DNA of 12,967 bases from the NCBI RefSeq assembly GCF_000808015.1, contig NZ_JWHR01000001.1, positions 1-12,967 of the forward strand, read 5' to 3'. This document shows positions 6,272-12,906 of this stretch, piece after piece; the stretch's first letter is position 1; every line of letters starts with the position of its first letter. The DNA is from Terrisporobacter othiniensis. Lineage in GTDB: Bacteria > Bacillota > Clostridia > Peptostreptococcales > Peptostreptococcaceae. Both the position numbers and the translations under genes were made by a program. The notes under the pieces are model-generated. The model made no database searches, was not told the DNA's origin, and saw nothing but the letters and a program-made list of their open reading frames with translations.

Positions 6272-7453
6272 ATGAGTAAAAAAACATTAAAAATTAATAA
6301 TAAATCAGACAAACCAAATAACATAGTTTTAAAGGAACATGAACTTATAGAAAAATGTATCTCTTTCGAAAATAAGCTTCCTCCTTTTATGAAGGACTAC
6401 TTCATATATCTAAAAGGTTCTGTAGCCGTTTCTACAAGATCTGCTTACTTAGAAGATATATGTTTTTTCTGTGATTATATAGTTAATGAAACTGAATTAT
6501 CAAATGCTAAATCAACTGAAGAAATCACACTTGAAGAATTTAATAATATTAAAGCTAGAGATGTTAACTTATTTTTAGGAGATTATTGCCCTAGATATTA
6601 TAGAGAAAGAAATAGTACTACGTTAATCTACGAAAATAATAACCGAGCTTTAGCTAGAAAAAAATCATCCATCTCTACTCTATTTAAATTTTTATATAGA
6701 AATGAGCAACTTGATAATAACATTACAGATGGTTTTAACCCTATAAAGCTTCCTAAGCCTCAGCCAGATGCCATAAAGAGACTTGACATAGATGAGGTTG
6801 CTAAAATGTTAGACGCCGTAGAAAGCGGCCAAGGATTAACAGATAAGGAATTAATCTATTGGGAGAAAACTAAACTAAGGGACAAGGCTATTTTAGCTTT
6901 ATTTGTTACATATGGTCTTAGATTAAATGAACTTCGAGAATTAAATATTTCTTCTTTTAATTTTTCTAGAGGCGAATTTAAGATTTATAGAAAACGAGGC
7001 AAAGAAGTCTTGATGCCAATTAATAAAACTTGTGAGTATGTGGTAAAGGACTATATATACCACGAAAGACCAAATAGTGAGTTATTAAATGAGGAAGTTA
7101 AAGATGCTCTCTTTTTATCCTTACAAAAAAAACGTCTTACTCCAAAATCAATTAGACAATTAGTAAAGAAATATACTTCCATCTGTATGAACACAACTAG
7201 GGATAATGGCTATAGTCCACATAAGTTAAGAGCAACTGCTGCCACTTCTCTTATACAATCTGGATTTTCTATTTATGATGTAAAAACATTATTAGATCAT
7301 GACAATGTAACTACTACACAACTATATGCTGCACATAAAAAGAATATAAAAAGAGATATTGTCAATAATTTTGAATGGATAGATGAAAACAATAAAGATT
7401 TATTAGATGAAGATAAAGAAATAAATATAATTAACGATAAAAATAACGATTAA
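6272..7453 (+). CDS. XerS-like tyrosine recombinase
   Basis: A 393-aa recombinase of the Xer/integrase superfamily. A long N-terminal core-binding domain (about residues 30-160, with LPPFMKDYFIYLKGSVAVST) precedes the catalytic domain. Catalytic residues are visible: Arg217 in YGLRLNELREL, a Lys in YRKRGKE (241 or 244), His317 and Arg320 in SPHKLRATAA, His343 in LLDHDNVTTT, and Tyr352 in QLYAAH. The usual HxLRH has Ala instead of the second His. The long spacer between core-binding and catalytic parts, and its arrangement, resemble the single-recombinase XerS of streptococci more than XerC/XerD. The ATG at 6272 is preceded by AAGGTGG; an open extension to 6227 lacks a ribosome-binding site. 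It stands just upstream of lexA, which has its own promoter. It may be a chromosome-dimer resolvase or a domesticated recombinase. Confidence 0.85.
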   Translation: MSKKTLKINNKSDKPNNIVLKEHELIEKCISFENKLPPFMKDYFIYLKGSVAVSTRSAYLEDICFFCDYIVNETELSNAKSTEEITLEEFNNIKARDVNLFLGDYCPRYYRERNSTTLIYENNNRALARKKSSISTLFKFLYRNEQLDNNITDGFNPIKLPKPQPDAIKRLDIDEVAKMLDAVESGQGLTDKELIYWEKTKLRDKAILALFVTYGLRLNELRELNISSFNFSRGEFKIYRKRGKEVLMPINKTCEYVVKDYIYHERPNSELLNEEVKDALFLSLQKKRLTPKSIRQLVKKYTSICMNTTRDNGYSPHKLRATAATSLIQSGFSIYDVKTLLDHDNVTTTQLYAAHKKNIKRDIVNNFEWIDENNKDLLDEDKEINIINDKNND

Positions 7454-7474
7454 TTATATAATATATAGAATCAA

Positions 7475-7486
7475 GAACAAATGTTT
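7475..7486. promoter_or_regulatory. LexA operator (SOS box)
   Basis: GAACAAATGTTT matches the clostridial LexA site GAAC-N4-GTTY. It lies about 90 bp upstream of lexA and overlaps the putative -35 box, the expected position for LexA autorepression. I found no second match to this pattern elsewhere in the window. Confidence 0.85.
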
Positions 7487-7513
7487 GTGTCATTAGCTTC
7501 TATGTGATACAAT
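7485..7513 (+). promoter_or_regulatory. lexA promoter
   Basis: A -35-like TTGTGT (7485-7490) and a -10 TACAAT (7508-7513) are separated by 17 bp, with TG one base ahead of the -10 (extended -10). The -35 box overlaps the LexA operator, so bound LexA would block RNA polymerase. Confidence 0.7.
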
Positions 7514-7575
7514 ATATATATATGATAGTTATTATAGATAACTATTAACATACTAAATAGGAAATGAGTGATTTT

Positions 7576-8208
7576 ATGTATTTAGATTTAACAAATAAAC
7601 AGGCAATGATATTTGAATTTATAAAAGAACAACAATTAGCTAAAGGTTATCCACCTTCAGTAAGAGAAATTTGTTCTGCAGTTGGATTAAAATCTACATC
7701 AACTGTTCATTCACACCTAAATAAACTAGAAAAATTAGGTTATATAAGACGAGATCCTACAAAGCCAAGAGCAATTGAAATATTAAACACTAACTCTACG
7801 GATGATGTTACAGGTATGAACCAAGAGATAATTCAGATTCCTGTTGTAGGTCAAATTACAGCTGGCGAACCAATACTTGCTGAGCAAAACATCGAAGAGT
7901 ACATTCCATTACCTTCTATTTTAGTACAAGGTAGAGATAACTTTATACTAAAAGTTAAAGGTGAAAGTATGATAGGAGCTGGAATACTAGACAAAGACTA
8001 TGTGATTGTCGATAAAAATAATCATGCTTCTAACTCTCAGATAGTTGTAGCTTTAATAAATGGTGAATATGCCACTGTTAAAAGATTCTTTAAAGAAGAT
8101 AGATTAGTTAGGCTTCAACCAGAAAATGAATTTATGGATTCTATCATCTTAGATGAGCGAAATATTGAAATTGTTGGTATCGTAAAAGGTGTTTTTAGGA
8201 CATTATAA
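7576..8208 (+). CDS. lexA: SOS repressor LexA
   Basis: LexA binds SOS operators as a dimer and cleaves itself when RecA filaments form after DNA damage. The 210-aa protein has an N-terminal winged helix (residues 1-65, with PPSVREICSAVGLKSTSTVH as recognition region) and a C-terminal S24 protease-like domain. Self-cleavage is expected at Ala96-Gly97 in QITAGEP; the catalytic pair is Ser131 (KGESMIG) and Lys169 (YATVKRF). I prefer the ATG at 7576, since the family begins with MYxDLT. The in-frame ATG at 7564 has its AGGA almost touching it, but cannot be excluded. The gene is preceded by its own operator and ends in a bidirectional terminator. Confidence 0.96.
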   Translation: MYLDLTNKQAMIFEFIKEQQLAKGYPPSVREICSAVGLKSTSTVHSHLNKLEKLGYIRRDPTKPRAIEILNTNSTDDVTGMNQEIIQIPVVGQITAGEPILAEQNIEEYIPLPSILVQGRDNFILKVKGESMIGAGILDKDYVIVDKNNHASNSQIVVALINGEYATVKRFFKEDRLVRLQPENEFMDSIILDERNIEIVGIVKGVFRTL

Positions 8209-8239
8209 AAAGTCTTCTACTAAAAGTAGAAGACTTTTT
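8207..8239. terminator. Bidirectional terminator between lexA and deoD
   Basis: Perfect 14-bp stem AAAAAGTCTTCTAC (8207-8220) / GTAGAAGACTTTTT (8226-8239) with a TAAAA loop. It lies between the convergent stops of lexA and deoD and has T-runs on both strands. Confidence 0.92.
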
Positions 8240-8261
8240 GTTTTATAATAATTATTTATTA

Positions 8262-8981
8262 TTATGCTAAATTTAAAGCTATTTCCATCATCTTAGTAAA
8301 TGCTACTTGTCTTTCATGAGAAGATGTAGCCTTACCTTCAAGAGGACAGTCTGATATAGTAAGTATAGCAAGTGCATTAACTCCTGCTCTAGCAGCATTC
8401 ATATAAAGTCCTGCAGCTTCCATTTCCACACACATAACGCCCATTTTCTTCCAAGATTTTAAATCTTCAAATCCTTGGTCACTGTAGAACACATCACTTG
8501 ATAATATGTTTCCTACATGAACATCTGTACCTTGTTCTTTTGCAACTTCTACAGCTTTTGAAACTAAATCATAGCTAGCTATAGGTGCATATGTACCTGG
8601 TAAGTTATATTGAGAAGCAAAGTTTGAATCTGTACAAGCTCCCATTCCTATAACTATATCATAAAGGTCTAATTTGTCGCTTAATGCTCCAGCAGAACCT
8701 ATTCTTATAAGATTTTTAACTCCATAGAAATGAATTAATTCAAATGAATATATTCCTATAGATGGTATTCCCATTCCTGAACCTTGAACTGATATTCTTT
8801 TACCTTTATAGTATCCTGTATAGCCGTACATTCCTCTTACAGTATTGTACTCTGTTACATCTTCTAAGAAATTTTCTGCTATAAATTTAGCTCTTAGTGG
8901 ATCTCCTGGTAATAATACTGTTTCAGCTATATCTCCAACTTGTGCCCCTATATGAGGTGTTGGAACTGGTGATTTGCTCAT
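8262..8981 (-). CDS. deoD: Purine-nucleoside phosphorylase, DeoD type
   Basis: This enzyme splits purine (deoxy)nucleosides with phosphate into the free base and (deoxy)ribose-1-phosphate, for purine salvage. The 239-aa length is normal for hexameric DeoD enzymes. Recognisable are His10, the phosphate-binding LLPGDPLRAK (Gly26, Arg30), Arg49 in NTVRGMYG, and IRIGSAGAL (Arg93, Ser96). The nucleoside-binding EMEAAG (Glu186-Glu188) and the proton donor Asp211 in TISD are also present, with Arg224 in SSHER completing the usual set. Nothing is missing. The start follows GGAGGAAAC. A good sigma-A-type promoter is visible upstream, and it converges on lexA. It appears monocistronic. Confidence 0.98.
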   Translation of the reverse strand: MSKSPVPTPHIGAQVGDIAETVLLPGDPLRAKFIAENFLEDVTEYNTVRGMYGYTGYYKGKRISVQGSGMGIPSIGIYSFELIHFYGVKNLIRIGSAGALSDKLDLYDIVIGMGACTDSNFASQYNLPGTYAPIASYDLVSKAVEVAKEQGTDVHVGNILSSDVFYSDQGFEDLKSWKKMGVMCVEMEAAGLYMNAARAGVNALAILTISDCPLEGKATSSHERQVAFTKMMEIALNLA

Positions 8982-9036
8982 AGTGTTTCCTCCTATTTTG
9001 TTACATACTTTTTATATGTATCTGTTATTCTACTCT

Positions 9037-9065
9037 ATTATATTATACACACAATTTAATGTAAA
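9037..9065 (-). promoter_or_regulatory. deoD promoter
   Basis: Read on the minus strand, -35 TTTACA (9065-9060) and -10 TATAAT (9042-9037) are separated by exactly 17 bp, a near-consensus sigma-A promoter. It would give a 5' leader of about 45-50 nt before the deoD start. Confidence 0.7.
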
Positions 9066-9132
9066 CATATAAATTTATTTTAATTGCTATATCAATATTG
9101 TAATTTTTTATATAAGAAACATAAGTTCATTT

Positions 9133-9160
9133 ATGTAAATTAAGTAATGTAAATTAAGTA
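9133..9160. repeat. Tandem duplication of a 14-bp unit
   Basis: ATGTAAATTAAGTA is present twice head to tail (9133-9146, 9147-9160), a few bases beyond the stop of the minus-strand gene at 9168. GTAATGT (9144-9150) can also pair with ACATTAC (9172-9178), forming a small hairpin over the stop codon. Probably replication slippage in AT-rich DNA. Confidence 0.8.
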
Positions 9161-9167
9161 ATATAGT

Positions 9168-9800
9168 TTAAACATTACCATTTAGCATTAAGTTTTCAAT
9201 CATACTTGATAGCTCCTCATCAGAATACGTATTAAATGATTTATTATAAAAGTCTTTGAAATATGAGTTTCTAGCAAATATCAAGAAGGATGATTTCTTT
9301 AAATACCTATTAACTAGTCTGGCATCATCAATCATTAAATTATCTAGTTCATCTTTATCGCCGTACTTTTTTATACCTTCTAAAATATCTATATATTCTC
9401 CATCATCTAAACATATTAGTGCCTCTTTATGTAGTTTATTTTTAATATTACATATTTGTTTTAAATTGTCTGTTTCCAATCTAAAATAACTCCATTCAAA
9501 AGCTTCATCATAATAGTGGAAAGAAAGCTTCTGAGGTCTTACTATATCAATAGTATTATCTGTAATAAGTTCTATACATTTATCCTCGCTAGAAAAGTCA
9601 ACTCCATATAATCCTAGCTTTTTACCTTCTGGATAAAATATATTTGCTACCTTATCGCTACATAATGTGAATAATACATTCAAAATATCTATCTCATCAA
9701 ACCATGCACATTCATTGGGAATAGCAACAGGAAAAATTTTTATGATCTTCTCTTCCCAATCTTGAATATTCTTATAAGTTCTATCCTCTTCTTTTGACAT
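9168..9800 (-). CDS. Hypothetical protein, 210 aa
   Basis: I do not recognise this protein. It is acidic and soluble-looking, with no signal peptide or membrane helix. The N-terminal part is rich in aromatic residues (WEEKIIKIFP, ECAWFDEIDIL, FHYYDEAFEWSYF), suggesting a compact alpha/beta fold. The C-terminal 60 residues look helical (DDARLVNRYLKKSSFL, YSDEELSSMIENLML). GGAGG stands at normal distance before the ATG, and codon use looks like that of its neighbours, so it is a real gene. It is divergent from the glycosyltransferase gene and lies upstream of deoD on the same strand, but deoD has its own promoter. No function is proposed. Confidence 0.7.
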   Translation of the reverse strand: MSKEEDRTYKNIQDWEEKIIKIFPVAIPNECAWFDEIDILNVLFTLCSDKVANIFYPEGKKLGLYGVDFSSEDKCIELITDNTIDIVRPQKLSFHYYDEAFEWSYFRLETDNLKQICNIKNKLHKEALICLDDGEYIDILEGIKKYGDKDELDNLMIDDARLVNRYLKKSSFLIFARNSYFKDFYNKSFNTYSDEELSSMIENLMLNGNV

Positions 9801-9950
9801 TAATAAACCTCCCTGTGAATAAAATAATTTTCATTAAACTATTATAATTATTATGAAGATATATATATTTTTATACATTTTTATTAATTATTCTTCCATA
9901 TTATATGATATACTTCTAAGAGATAGTTCTTATGAAAGGTGGACTTAATT

Positions 9951-10706
9951 ATGTTCAAACAAACTAAACCAATTATTAGTATTATACTACCTGTACATAA
10001 TACAAGCCCTTATTTAGAAGAATGTTTGAACTCCATACATAATCAAAGTTTTAAAAACTATGAACTTATTTGTATAGATGATGGCTCTTCAGATAATTCC
10101 TATGAAATATTAAAAAAATATGAAGATATAATCACAAATTGTAAGGTGATTTATCAATGCAATCAAGGGGTTGCCAGTGCTCGTAATACGGGATTAAAAA
10201 ATGTGTCAGGTGATTATATTGTATTTATTGATAGTGATGATTATATAGAATACAATTACTTAGAAAGACTTTATAACGAAAGTTGTAATACAGATGCCGA
10301 TATAGTTATTTGTAATTTTTATAGATATTATGATAATGCAAATTTAAAATTACCAGTAATATATAAAAAAAGCTCTGGACTATACTCTAGCCATGATATA
10401 TTGAAATCTCTAATACCAGATAACCTTATACATTCTTATTTATGGAATAAATTATGGAAAAAAGATTTATTTGATAATTTAGAATTTCCAGATATAAAAT
10501 ACGAAGATATTTCTGTCATGTGTGATTTGTTTTATAAAGCAAAAAAAATATCTATTATTAGTGATACTCTATACTACTATAGAATACGAAAAACAAGCAT
10601 TGTAAGAAATTACTCAATTAGCACACAAAATGATTATGTTAAGGCATATGGTATTATAAGATTGTTTTTAAACTATAAAAGTATATATAGTAATTATTAT
10701 TATTAA
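9951..10706 (+). pseudogene. Family 2 glycosyltransferase, C-terminus lost by frameshift
   Basis: The readable part (251 aa) is a GT-A fold family 2 glycosyltransferase. PIISIILPVHN opens the nucleotide-sugar fold, IDDGSSDNS (42-50) binds the nucleotide, and GVASARNTGL (73-82) follows. DSDD (94-97) is the metal-binding DxD. WNKLWKKDLF (165-174) and YEDISVM (184-190) mark the acceptor side and likely catalytic base. The frame then ends at a TAA in a run of ATT triplets (SNYYY), while the +1 frame stays open for 60 more codons to 10887. One extra base, or two lost, between 10669 and 10706 explains this. The ATG at 9951 follows AAAGGTGG; an extended -10 TGATATACT lies near 9906-9914. The core domain is intact, so partial activity is possible. 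Confidence 0.75.
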
Positions 10707-10887
10707 TATATTTTTAATAAGTGAATATAAAAGCTTAAAAATAATTTTTGAAAACTTTGCATCATGTCATAAATTTATTTCTTCGGCTAATTCATCAAAT
10801 TATAACTATACTTTTGATCAATTAATGAATTTAGAAGTGCTACAATCTTCACTTAAAAATAATGCATATAAAAAAGGCACAGAATAG
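10705..10887 (+). pseudogene. Displaced C-terminal part of the glycosyltransferase (+1 frame)
   Basis: Sixty codons read openly in the frame one base off from the glycosyltransferase, ending at TAG (10885-10887) exactly within the terminator stem. The encoded text (NIFLISEYKSLKIIFENF, then a Ser/Asn-rich stretch and FDQLMNLEVLQ) has no start or ribosome-binding site. It looks like the helical tail usual after the catalytic domain of these enzymes. Joining both parts would give about 311 residues, a normal length for this type. Confidence 0.6.
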
Positions 10888-10907
10888 TTCTCTATCCTGT
10901 GCTTTTT
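10871..10907. terminator. Bidirectional terminator between glycosyltransferase and hydrolase
   Basis: Arms 10871-10887 and 10892-10907 pair with one bulged G and one mismatch around a TTCT loop, with GGCACAG / CTGTGC as the strong core and A/T runs at the base. It contains the stop codon of the +1-frame tail of the glycosyltransferase and abuts the hydrolase stop. Confidence 0.85.
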
Positions 10908-10908
10908 G

Positions 10909-11826
10909 CTAATTCATATATTCACTTATAAAAGCAATTACTTTCTCCCAATACAAATCACTATTTACTTTCTCACACTTTGCATGACCTGCATTATTAA
11001 TTATTAGTTTATCCTTAGGTGCACTACAAGCATCATATAGCTCATCTAACATATAAAATGGTACAAACTTATCTTTGTCACCATGAATAAACAATATCGG
11101 TGTTTTTGTTTTTTTTATTTGATTAATAGCTGAAGCTTCTGTTATAAAATATTTCGATTTTATTTTAGTTATTATATTACATATATTCAGTAACGGAAAT
11201 GCTGGCATTTTAAACATATCTTTTAACTTATAAGAAAGCTGCTCTTTGGCACATGTGTAACCGCAGTCTTCAACAATAACCTTTACATTTTTAGGTAACT
11301 CTTCTCCACTAACCATCATAACAGTTGCAGCACCCATGGAAATTCCATGTAGCAAAATTTGTGCACTATCATCTTGTTTTAAGATATAATCTATCCATTT
11401 TATGATATCTAACCTATCATGCCAACCCATACCTATGTAATTACCTTCACTTTGCCCATGACCTCTTAAATCAGGTATTATGACGTTATATCCTAATGTA
11501 TGATATCTATAAGCTATACTACTCATATACTCTGCATTTGTAGTATAACCATGAACTGTTATAGCCCATTTATTACTTTTATTTTCTTTTATTTCATATG
11601 CATGTAATCTTAAATTATCAAATGAATTAATATATACGCTATTTTTTTCATTATACTCATTAATCCAAAAATCTTCTTTTCTTGGTTTATTTTTATTCTT
11701 ACTATTAAAGATACCTTTTTTAGAGCTATTAGGATTTAATGCATAATTATATAATTTATAAGATACACAAATAAGTATTACTACAATTATAATTAAAATG
11801 ACTAATATAAACATAACTATATGCAA
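10909..11826 (-). CDS. Membrane-anchored alpha/beta hydrolase (YqkD-like)
   Basis: A 305-aa serine hydrolase. Residues 4-22 are one strongly hydrophobic helix that should anchor the enzyme in the membrane with the catalytic domain outside or at the surface. The domain shows the oxyanion-side VHGYTTNAEYM (91-101) and DLRGHGQSEG (119-128). The nucleophile is Ser163 in HGISMGAA, the acid probably Asp252 in HGDKDKFVP, and the base His281 in AGHAKC. Length and layout match Bacillus YqkD and similar uncharacterised hydrolases. The substrate is unknown; esterase or peptidase activity cannot be told from sequence. AAAGGA precedes the ATG. The hydrolase follows the holin gene on the same strand, separated by about 100 bp and a hairpin. 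Confidence 0.88.
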   Translation of the reverse strand: MHIVMFILVILIIIVVILICVSYKLYNYALNPNSSKKGIFNSKNKNKPRKEDFWINEYNEKNSVYINSFDNLRLHAYEIKENKSNKWAITVHGYTTNAEYMSSIAYRYHTLGYNVIIPDLRGHGQSEGNYIGMGWHDRLDIIKWIDYILKQDDSAQILLHGISMGAATVMMVSGEELPKNVKVIVEDCGYTCAKEQLSYKLKDMFKMPAFPLLNICNIITKIKSKYFITEASAINQIKKTKTPILFIHGDKDKFVPFYMLDELYDACSAPKDKLIINNAGHAKCEKVNSDLYWEKVIAFISEYMN

Positions 11827-11872
11827 ATTCCTTTCTTTTTCAAATATAATAGCATTATAGCATATTGAAATC

Positions 11873-11920
11873 AGAATATAAACGAATAGAATATTATTAT
11901 ATTCGTTTATATTCTTTTTT
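11873..11920 (+). terminator. Strong hairpin with T-run on the plus strand
   Basis: A 16-bp perfect stem, arms 11873-11888 and 11900-11915, followed by TTTTTT on the plus strand. On the minus strand, the direction of both flanking genes, the stem is followed only by TGATTT, which is weak. It may still reduce read-through from the holin gene into the hydrolase gene, but its polarity fits a plus-strand transcript for which no gene is seen. Confidence 0.6.
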
Positions 11921-11923
11921 ATA

Positions 11924-12196
11924 TTATTCTTTATTACAATCTTCTTTTTTAATCAAATTCTTAAAAGTTTGATGCAATCCTGTACTTGTCAAACCACTAA
12001 ACATACCCGCAAGTGCAATATTAGCATCTATCCCTTTATTAATCAATATATTTACTACAAGTCCCAATACCATCATTATTAAAGGTATATATTTATTTGG
12101 TATAAAATCTAAACTAGATTTTATCACATATCCAACACAAAGACATATGCCAATTATAACTGGCTGTGCATAATTCAACAAAAATTCTAAATCCAT
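11924..12196 (-). CDS. Holin-like small membrane protein
   Basis: A 90-aa protein resembling phage holins of the Hol44 / superfamily V type. It has a first hydrophobic segment (AQPVIIGICLCVGYVI), the IPNKYIPLIMMVLGLVVNIL segment typical of the group, and a third, weaker helix rich in Gly/Ala/Ser (IALAGMFSGLTSTGL). A charged tail (LIKKEDCNKE) follows. Holins form membrane lesions that release endolysin or, in clostridia, toxins. No endolysin or other phage gene is adjacent, so it is an orphan or domesticated holin. AAGGAGGG places the start at 12196 (7 nt) or 12199 (4 nt); the upstream ATG at 12226 has no ribosome-binding site. Its upstream region contains the 73-bp tandem repeat. Confidence 0.72.
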   Translation of the reverse strand: MDLEFLLNYAQPVIIGICLCVGYVIKSSLDFIPNKYIPLIMMVLGLVVNILINKGIDANIALAGMFSGLTSTGLHQTFKNLIKKEDCNKE

Positions 12197-12225
12197 CATC
12201 TTCCCTCCTTGCATAAAGGTAGACA

Positions 12226-12371
12226 TATTAAAAATATATCTTTTATGTAAAATATTCTAGAATAGCACAAAAAGTGCAGAAATATTAAATATATCTAGTA
12301 TTAAAAATATATCTTTTATGTAAAATATTCTAGAATAGCACAAAAAGTGCAGAAATATTAAATATATCTAG
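12226..12371. repeat. Perfect 73-bp tandem duplication
   Basis: Unit one is 12226-12298 and unit two 12299-12371, with no mismatch that I can find. Each unit contains a 12-bp palindrome TATTCTAGAATA (12253-12264, 12326-12337) directly followed by a GCAC-AAAAA-GTGC hairpin (12265-12277, 12338-12350). It lies between the divergent holin-like and DUF1540 genes and therefore duplicates the upstream control region of the holin gene. Absence of divergence indicates a recent event or active homogenisation. Confidence 0.95.
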
Positions 12372-12426
12372 TTTAAATTAATATTAGATGTTTTATTATA
12401 CAAAATATCTAATATTTTACATAAAA
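12241..12426. promoter_or_regulatory. 16-bp motif, two copies facing the holin gene and one facing the DUF1540 gene
   Basis: AATATTTTACATAAAA reads toward the holin gene on the minus strand at 12256-12241 and 12329-12314. It reads toward the DUF1540 gene on the plus strand at 12411-12426. The copy nearest each gene lies about 45 and 58 bp from the respective start codon. The motif contains TTTACA, a fair -35 box, and CATAAAA, reminiscent of -10 boxes of mother-cell sporulation sigma factors. Which reading is right cannot be decided here. A shared promoter or regulator site is inferred from position and orientation. Confidence 0.5.
12380..12416. repeat. Inverted repeat upstream of the DUF1540 gene
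   Basis: AATATTAGAT (12380-12389) and ATCTAATATT (12407-12416) form a perfect 10-bp inverted repeat with a 17-bp centre. It overlaps the 16-bp motif that begins at 12411. It may be a regulator-binding site. Confidence 0.6.
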
Positions 12427-12483
12427 AGAATGAAACTCAAATTCTTGCAAATAATAATAAAAAAATAAGTGGAGGTACATATA

Positions 12484-12777
12484 ATGACATTAAATTGTTC
12501 AGCTGACAATTGCATTTATAATAATTCAGGAATATGCTATGCAGGAAATATTCAAATACAAGGTGATACTGCTTCAACTACAACTGGAACAACATGCGCT
12601 ACTTTTAACTCAAACAAAAATGATTTGATGAACTGCACAAGTAATTCATTCACTACATCTACAGATATAGACTGTATGGCTAAGAAATGTAAATATAATA
12701 GTGCAGGAACTTGTACAGCTTCTAGCGTTCAAATTAACTATAGTAATGCAAATTGTGATACATTCATATCTTATTAA
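12484..12777 (+). CDS. Protein with two DUF1540 Cys-rich domains
   Basis: A 97-aa protein made of two copies of the DUF1540 motif. The first has Cys5, Cys10, Cys18 and Cys38 (CSADNC-IYNNSGIC-CATF), the second Cys64, Cys69, Cys77 and Cys91 (CMAKKC-KYNSAGTC-CDTF). Spacing is C-x4-C-x7-C, then x19 or x13 before the last Cys. A ninth Cys (51) lies in the Ser/Thr-rich linker. Four cysteines per domain suggest metal or disulfide stabilisation. The family is widespread in clostridia and has no settled function. GGAGG places the start at ATG 12484, not the GTG at 12469. It is monocistronic and divergent from the holin gene. Confidence 0.88.
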   Translation: MTLNCSADNCIYNNSGICYAGNIQIQGDTASTTTGTTCATFNSNKNDLMNCTSNSFTTSTDIDCMAKKCKYNSAGTCTASSVQINYSNANCDTFISY

Positions 12778-12846
12778 TACTTACAATATTAATAAGCAAA
12801 AAACATCAGGTAGATTATTTTGAAGTGAACCCTTTACACAGGAATA

Positions 12847-12906
12847 AATAAAACAACCTCTTTTGAAACATACTATATGTATGATTTTAAAGGAGGTTAT
12901 TTTATT
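12847..12906 (+). promoter_or_regulatory. Long hairpin burying the transposase ribosome-binding site
   Basis: Arms of about 27 nt (12847-12873 and 12879-12906) pair nearly throughout. The pairing blocks are AATAAAA/TTTTATT, AACCTC/GAGGTT, TTT/AAA and CATAC/GTATG around a TATAT loop, with few mismatches. The right arm contains the AAAGGAGG Shine-Dalgarno (12889-12896). Sequestration of the start signal in transcripts entering from outside is a known way for insertion sequences to limit transposase synthesis. Confidence 0.6.

Noticed and set aside
9256..9489. Plus-strand open frame, 77 codons
   Set aside because: It is antisense to the 210-aa gene, Ser/Leu-rich as expected for a shadow frame, with no good ribosome-binding site.
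12226..12371. CRISPR-like repeat array
   Set aside because: There are only two directly adjoining copies without spacers; it is a tandem duplication.
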